From assembly GCA_007922195.1 (NCBI GenBank), contig ML681994.1:47739362-47803361 (forward strand): a DNA stretch of 64,000 bases, read 5' to 3'. Position numbers and translations under genes: made by a program. The stretch's first letter is position 1; each line of letters opens with the position of its first letter. The DNA comes from Podocnemis expansa. Lineage: Eukaryota; Chordata; Testudines; Podocnemididae. This document shows positions 57,371 through 64,000 of this stretch, piece by piece. The notes beneath the pieces are model-generated. The model worked only from the letters and a program-made list of their open reading frames with translations. It searched no databases and was not told the origin of the DNA.

Positions 57371-60300
57371 ACCTATGTGATAATCTGCCCTTGGTGGTCA
57401 TCTGGCATAGCGAGGAAAATCGGGATTCAGGAGTAGAGATCGGAAAGGCACACCGAACCAGATTCTGGGAGGGGAATATCACAGGTTCCTCACACGGTTT
57501 GATAGCACTGCTCCTAAAACAGCCAGGGTTGCGGCAAAGTGAATCCATTTAAAAAACAGCAGGCTGCCTTTCCTGCGCAAAGAAATGCGTGTAAGTGCTG
57601 AATTCAAATTCCCTGCATGGTAGCATGCAGAAATATTAGAACACACCCTGTCCTGCCATGTTTCCCCCACTAGAGCCAGCACATCCCTATTCATTTTTAT
57701 TATTTGTCTGAATGCTTTCTAATTCCATGCAAAGCAACTCCCGATGTAAATAAAAAGCAGTCTCTGCCTTCAGTGGTTTATAAACCAATTTCAGACAACA
57801 AACAACGGATATGTAAGGCAAGACTAACCTGCAATGATGAAAACTGTTGAATGATAATGAGTTTCAAACAGTATCTGTGAGAAGCTCATAGAACTCGAGT
57901 CATAATGGTATCCAGTTCCCAAAGTAAACTCTCAGGGACCTTTACTAGAATCATAACTCAAATAAATAAATGCTAAGAAACCAATTCACACTAATTGCAT
58001 TACTTCTCCCTATCCAGCTTAAAAATGTTTATTCCAAGATTTCTCTCATCACGTGGGGACAATATAGATTTTTTTAAAAGGCTGAAGAACAGTCTCTAGC
58101 TTAAGTATCCTGATGAAGAACAAGTGACACTCCAAAGCATCTTGATATAGCATGGGTCCAACATAAAAGTCAAATTCTTCATGAAGAGTAATATTCAGTT
58201 GCCATCCAAACTTCAGACTAAATGTTGGAAATACACTTCCATTCACCATCCAAACTTGCCACCCCTCCCGCCCCCATCCCTTACCACGGCTCTCTTTCAG
58301 CAGGTCCTTTCTATCTGGCATCTACAGAGTCTTTAAACACTTTCTAAGTTCAGTGCTGAAGAGTAGATTTCAACTTCCAAGCAGCCGCTGGAAATGCACT
58401 TCTGAAACAATTTTAATTAAAATGATTTATATTCATCTAAAGCACTTTCACTCCCAAAAGACCCCAAAGAGCTGTACAAACCATAAACAAATGATATTAA
58501 ACTTACATAAGAACTGTGTTAGCTATTGCTGAAATGCAGCCAAATTTGATTAAAAATTGAGTCAAACAACTCTCAGTTCACTGAATTTCACCTGAAAGGA
58601 CTATTTAAAATGATCTCAAATTGGTATGGGTTTCAGTAGATGTCTGGGATTTAAGGCCAGTTTTTCACTGTCCCTAACAATATAAGATATACCAGTCTAC
58701 TAGAAAGGTGAGTGTCCTTCAAATATCTGGCAAACTCCTGAAGGCATACAGAGAAAATCTCCCACATCCTGAAAATTTCTTTACAATTTGGGAAAGGTTT
58801 AGGCATGCAAGTCTGACAGGTGTAGATAACAACCTGAAACATTCTGACCAGTCAGAAAGCAGTTTTCTCAGGGCTCCTAACAAAGAAAGAGGCTTATCTG
58901 ATTTCATATTCCAATCCAAATCCAATATGTGTTTCCATTAACATTGGAGGTTGGGAGGAGTAGATTAATTCAAATCTATTTGTATTGGAACCTAAATGTG
59001 TAACACATGCTTAGCAAACAGTTTTCCATTTACATTTTTTCCAGTCCTAATATGATCAGCCACAAATTTTTAAAGATTAATCTTGTCAACTGATCTGCCA
59101 AGTCTCATTCATTTTTTGTCTCACTTCTTCTGGATTAATTTTAAAATGTGTTTTAATGTATCTCACTCTCCTGGGGAAGGACTTTCCAGAGTGTTTCAAA
59201 TCACACATTATCTTTTGAAATTTTACTCATTTAAATTGTCACAGCTTGAGAGGTCTGGCACTCAACGCAGTTTGTTTAATTATGATGTTAAAATATTGGA
59301 AATTGAGAGCAGGCATAGAGTTGATGAACATCAACAGGTCATCTAAATATAAATAAATCTTATTTTTCTATTCTGTCACCATAAATCCCCATGTTGGGAC
59401 TATGCTGAATACTCTGAGCCAATGGCATACAGCCCATGTTGAAAAGAGGTGGGGAGCACAATCTTATCCAGCATTTCTTCTAAAAAATCTCCAGGACATA
59501 GCGTGCAGGTAAAAGGTCTCCCACAAAAGAGAGCTATTATCCATTGTCTTAAATCCAAAGTTCTAACTGGTACAACATCTGAAAGTTGTATCAAAAGATT
59601 TTTCCTACACTACGGGAAAAACTCTTTCTTCACACAGCTGATATCTAAAGCTAACAGCCTTGAGAATGGCAACCTGAAGTGAATTGTCCCTGAAGACTGT
59701 TTTAAATTCCCTTCTTGCCCAGTTTTAAGGCACACCTCTGCTACTTGCTACAGTGATGCTGTTCACACTCATGGCTCCTCTTGATTCCCAGATTTAGGTG
59801 AGTCATCCTGACTAAATTTATGGCCTTCTAACAATATGTGGAGAACCATGGAGCATCAAAGAGCTAGACGGCTTTTTTCTCCAGTATGCTGAGAAGTCAT
59901 ATGGAGTCCAGGGATGGGGGAAAGGATTTTGGACAACCATGGGAATGGACCATGTGTGAAACACAGGTTGAGAGAAATTCAAACAATCAGAGAAGTGAAG
60001 AGCAAGAGGGATTCAGAAAGAGTTGTGGTTTTTTGGCAGTATGGCAGACCAGACTGAAGCATATTCAGGGAACAATGGAAGGAAGGGAAAAGGAAAGATT
60101 TTGTTATCCTTAAGGCAGCTTTTATTTTTCTGTATCTTCTCTCCTTTGCTTATATATTCCCACTAGCTTCTAATGCACAGACAACTGTGAGAGCTTCCTT
60201 ACTTTTATACTCTAGCATCTCAAATCTTTATATAATGATCCAAATACTTCCCACTAGGGGCCTCAAGATCCACTGCAAATGAACAGTTTACAACAGGGAA

Positions 60301-61884
60301 TGGTTGCCATACTCCCACACTGAATAAGGTTAACTGTAAGGCAAATTATTCATGACTTTCAGTTATAAAATTAAATGCAACAGTTAAATCCAACTGTTGC
60401 ACAAATCAGTATAACAAATTACATGATTTTGTAAATCAATCAAAACAAAGGTTCATAATAAAGCACGACAGCAAAGAGAGAAATGCAACATCCAGCTGGG
60501 ACTGAGAATTTTAGAACGTGCTTTGAAATCAGTCTCTGGCATTGCAATCATATAGGCTGCATGTGCTTACCATTTATTGAAAGAAAAGCAGTTACCGCAC
60601 AAAGGGGGAAATAGTTTTTACAATGTATATGAAGGTATGGATAATATGACCAAACTTAATGAGGCACTAGGATATTTACTATATTAATATAGAAACAGTC
60701 TGGTGAACCAGATTCAGATTTAGTTAAGGAACAGACAAGACACTGGAGTCACTGGAAAATTATATGTACAATGAATTTTGCTTCAGATGCTCTGATTTTC
60801 ACTCTTTTCACTCACTAATTAAAAAAAAAACAAAACTGAAAAACTCATGACATTTTAGGAAGTACTGCAAAGAAAGGCATTATTCCTGAAATGTTTATGT
60901 AATATATGACAAATGTTCTTCACAGGACAACCTGGGAAACAGACAATTTGGGCTACCCGTAGTCTGCCACTTAAGCTCTTATATTGCTGTAACAAAACTA
61001 TGACCACATATGGCTTCCGAGATGTTTGCAGGGAAAGAACACAGGTTCTTCTGGTTCAGCAGTTTTAAGCTCCTAACAAATGAATTAAAGGAGAAATTTC
61101 ATTACTTGTAGAAGCATTAGGGCTTACGTTACACTTAAACATGTCTGATCCATCATGGAGCAGTGGTATATTTTATATGAACAATACACAAAACAGCCAG
61201 GAATGCACTCAGATTTTTTGAAGACACAGATGCTATGGAGTAGTTTACAAGATTACAGCAGGCACCTCAAAAAGAGAAAAGGAGGTAGGTTATTCCATAT
61301 TTTCTGTCTCCCCAACTGCCATCTATATTCTGGGTACAGCCATGGGTTGGTTTGGCTTGGCCCATGATACAGATTAAAGCAACCTTAGGGACATTCTAAC
61401 TTACCTCAACTAGAAACAGCCCCAGGGACTGTTTCTTCTACCAGACTAAGCTCTCCAGAGCATGGCAAGTTTTGACAGACCCTCAGAGGAAGTCAAATTG
61501 ATTCACTATGTGGAGAAAAAGCACAATAGAAATGTTGTGTATATAATTTTAAAAGATCTTTAATAAGATGATAGAGGACAAGAAACAGTAAACTGTGAAA
61601 TGGAAGGATGAACGGGTTGAGGTAAATACATGGCAAATGAATAACAATTAAAAAAAGGAAACAGAAGAGATGGGAAAAAGAACTAAGAAATACATGAATT
61701 AGAATGTGCTTATGGAAAGCGAACTTTAAAGTTTATCTTCCCATTTTGCTTTCATAGATCAAATATTACCAAGGCTAAGAAAAACAGAATCAACGTATAA
61801 AGACATTACACACAAACAACTATATTAAAAGAAAATTAAGATTGTGAAGTTAAGCACACAAAAACCTAAGACATACCAAAGTTC
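57371..61884. other. Long intronic stretch, unrecognised
   Basis: No exon, RNA gene or clear repeat was seen. A short AAAGCACTTTCACTCCCAAA / AAGAGCTGTACAAACC phrase at 58440-58485 may be an old SINE trace. Confidence 0.35.
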
Positions 61885-61985
61885 CCCCATCTTTAAAGTG
61901 TCTGATGAAGTGAGATTTTTTTCCCACAAAAGCTAATGCAATAAATATATTTGTTAGTCTAAGTATCATAGAACTCCTTGTATGG
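61885..61985 (+). repeat. Palindromic retroposon family, right-arm fragment
   Basis: CCCCATCTTTAAAGTGTCTG then ATGAAGTGAGATTTTTTTCC, then CACAAAAGCTAATGCAATAA and TAGAACTCCTTGTATGG follow the right half of the family. It is diverged and has no head. Confidence 0.72.
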
Positions 61986-64000
61986 TTGCCTGTGCAACCT
62001 TTAATTTAGGCCTGTCATTGTATACATTATGATACAGTCATGTAATTACATCAACACATACTATTTTTCCTTAGGAGCACTGCCTCATTCAGTGCACAGA
62101 ATGCAACCTTACCTGTTTGATCAATTATGATTTGATGTAGTGAGACTCAGGAGCAGGCACTATTCTAGGTTCTGAACCATAGTCATTAAAACCCTTTTCC
62201 TCTCTGTCCTCCTTTCCCTTCTGCCCTGGCTTCTCCACACCCTCTCCTTGTTCCAAAGTCTCAGCATCCCCTATTTCTCCTCTTTCAATTCAAGCCCCAG
62301 TATCCATCCCATCTATGAATCCTTATCCCAGTCATCTATATCCCCTGTGTCCCACTGCTCCAGGCTCTAGCCATCCATTCCCCTTTGAGCCTCATTTCAG
62401 CTTCCCCTCACCTTTCATTGTCTCATTCAGTTTCCTTATCATCTCACCAGGCATGGTCCCTCACCTCTCAGCATTTCAGTTAAGCTGCTTCCACCTTCTC
62501 CTCTTTGATACTTGGGTGCCAGCATGCAACAGAGACAATTTCTGTGTTCTGAATTTGGACTCCCTGGCTAATGGGAGGAAAAATTGCAGGGAAAGTCCTA
62601 AGCATTCTGTGCAATCCAGGACTGGAAAATGCTCAGCACAGCACAGAGACAATCTTTGGAAAGCATAATTTCCCAACTTTCAACAAGTTTCTGTTGAACG
62701 TCTCCAAATCCAATTTTCAATCCATCCCATCTCCAATATCAGAAGCTCATTACTTCTCCAAAATTGAGTGAATTTTCAAAGATGTAGCAAATGGCACTTT
62801 CCTGACACTTATACATACCCCCGTGAAATTTCAAGCCCCTATTCCAAAACAGAGAGTTGCTCCGGTTTCTCAGTGAAATGGGTGAAACAATCTTACCAAG
62901 GTTGCCCAGCCAGAATCATCCTTACCAAGGTTGCCTCAAACAACAGTAATATCTCTGTTCAGCAGCATCCCAACCTATATCCTTACCAGAAAAATTTTGC
63001 AGTATGCCCACCAGGGCTAGCAAAACTGCATTGGCAGCAGATGGAGGGAAGCCCTGAAAGTCCATAGCTGAAGGCCTTGCCTGCTCTCAATTACTATGAG
63101 GAGCCTCCATCTTAATCACCTCAGCTGATATTAGCTGTATCATTCTTGCATGGAGGAAGAAGTATGTTGTTGAACTTAATCTTGAAGACTACCCAGCCAG
63201 TGCAGACTACAAAGCAACAGTGTATTAGGATCTCTTTCTGCTGTCACTCAACACAGCATTCTTGTGCCTCCATTAGTTTCTAAATGGTTGCAGCAAGTAG
63301 CCCATTATCTGTCCATCATGTTTTACTCATTTAAGTTTAATCAAAGTGTCTAGGTGGTTTCCATATAAGGCATAGCTCAGAATTTTACTTGAGTGCTAGA
63401 AGACAAGAGCCAATATACTTTTCTACAGTGAACACTATCTTAAGCAACCATACAGCTGACCCATAAAACCTGATTGATTAAAAAGAAGGTGAGCATCTAA
63501 GAAAGGGTGACCAGACATATATTGAACATGTTTGTACATATTTTGGAACAGCCTATTAACACAGAGATTAATCTAATAAGGGTGGTCTCCTGTATAGGTT
63601 TCCTACACCTGTATATTAAAAGTAGTCCTCAGGGGATATGATTTACTTATGCCATTTAAATTAGAATATGTTGCAGCCAAGTGAACTGTTATAATTAGCT
63701 GTTTAAGGATGACAAGGCTCTGCAATCTATTTGCACTTAGCAAAATTAGGTAAAAAGGCAACAGATAGGAAGATGTATGAAGACTGAAATTTGTGGTAAA
63801 GTGGGGTAAAATTAAGTCTGATCTCTTTTGAAAGCCCATAAAAGAAAAATAAAAGTTAACAAAACACAAGAAATACATTAGAAGAAATTTTTCAACACTA
63901 GCAAGCTCACTTCATCATACATCAGCTGAAATCAAGGTTGGTAGGATAGTAAGGCAATAAATAGGTTGGTTACCCTGTTTCATTAAACGACTCACAGGAA
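61986..64000. other. Intronic DNA, unrecognised
   Basis: Nothing firm was recognised. AGGGTGACCAGACATATATT at 63505 resembles the left end of the TIR element at 4856 but has no matching right end. A 117-codon plus-strand frame at 62315-62668 lies in C/T-rich sequence and has no motif. Confidence 0.35.

Noticed and set aside
56829..57371. 180-codon plus-strand ORF
   Set aside because: No motif, no splice or promoter context, and it sits in a GC-rich probable retroelement remnant.
23301..64000. Search for the NAV3 first coding exon and earlier exons on the minus strand
   Set aside because: I found no segment resembling the navigator N-terminus. It is probably outside the window, though a short diverged exon could have been missed by eye.
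1..64000. CRISPR arrays, operons, tRNA or rRNA genes
   Set aside because: None seen. The regularly spaced short repeats here are microsatellites or interspersed elements, and the only tRNA-like B-box belongs to a MIR SINE.

Overview
This is vertebrate nuclear DNA, most likely from a turtle or a close sauropsid. The clues are divergent CR1 LINEs, MIR-type SINEs, many hAT-type MITEs, and palindromic retroposon-like repeats of a kind I associate with turtle and crocodilian genomes. That placement rests on recognising repeat styles, not on a search. The sequence is AT-rich, has no bacterial-style gene packing, and contains one 10-N assembly gap inside a (GT)n tract.

Genes. The only protein-coding sequence I can support is two small internal exons on the minus strand, at 23300-23183 (118 bp) and 22546-22494 (53 bp), separated by a 636-bp intron. 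They splice in frame into 57 residues of the N-terminal calponin-homology domain of a neuron navigator protein, best matching NAV3. No other NAV3 exon was found, so nearly all of the window is probably NAV3 intron: 5' intron to the right of 23300 and the next intron to the left of 22494. The long ORFs elsewhere are shadows of GC-rich repeats or antisense readings of LINEs.

Repeat layout. 1-265: GC-rich repeat family A. 1466-2925: CR1 (minus). 3752-3908: palindromic retroposon. 4856-4967: short TIR element. 8170-10080: degenerate RTE/Rex3-like LINE (plus). 10965-11110: MIR. 14695-17152: CR1 fragment, two abutting hAT elements, and a 1.3-kb TIR element with a GC-rich core. 18775-19000: family A. 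20560-21195: CR1 and two MIRs. 21272-21394: (GT)n with gap. 22494-23300: NAV3 exons. 24641-26837: MIR, hAT, CR1. 28855-29350: MIR split by a hAT with a perfect 8-bp target duplication. 31901-32076: hAT. 33840-34716: GC-rich repeat family B and a palindromic MITE. 35921-37297: two palindromic elements. 40385-41825: second family B copy and third family A copy. 42858-48940: palindromic retroposons, CR1, MIR, hAT. 51977-54100: CR1 (minus) interrupted by about 740 bp. 54386-56315: hAT with a perfect 8-bp target duplication and nested younger retroposons.

Most interesting signal. Several copies of one interspersed repeat are imperfect inverted dimers. The two arms within a copy share private variants that differ from other copies. 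Together with 10-13 bp target duplications, this suggests that one arm was templated from the other (snap-back synthesis) or that arms are homogenised within a copy.
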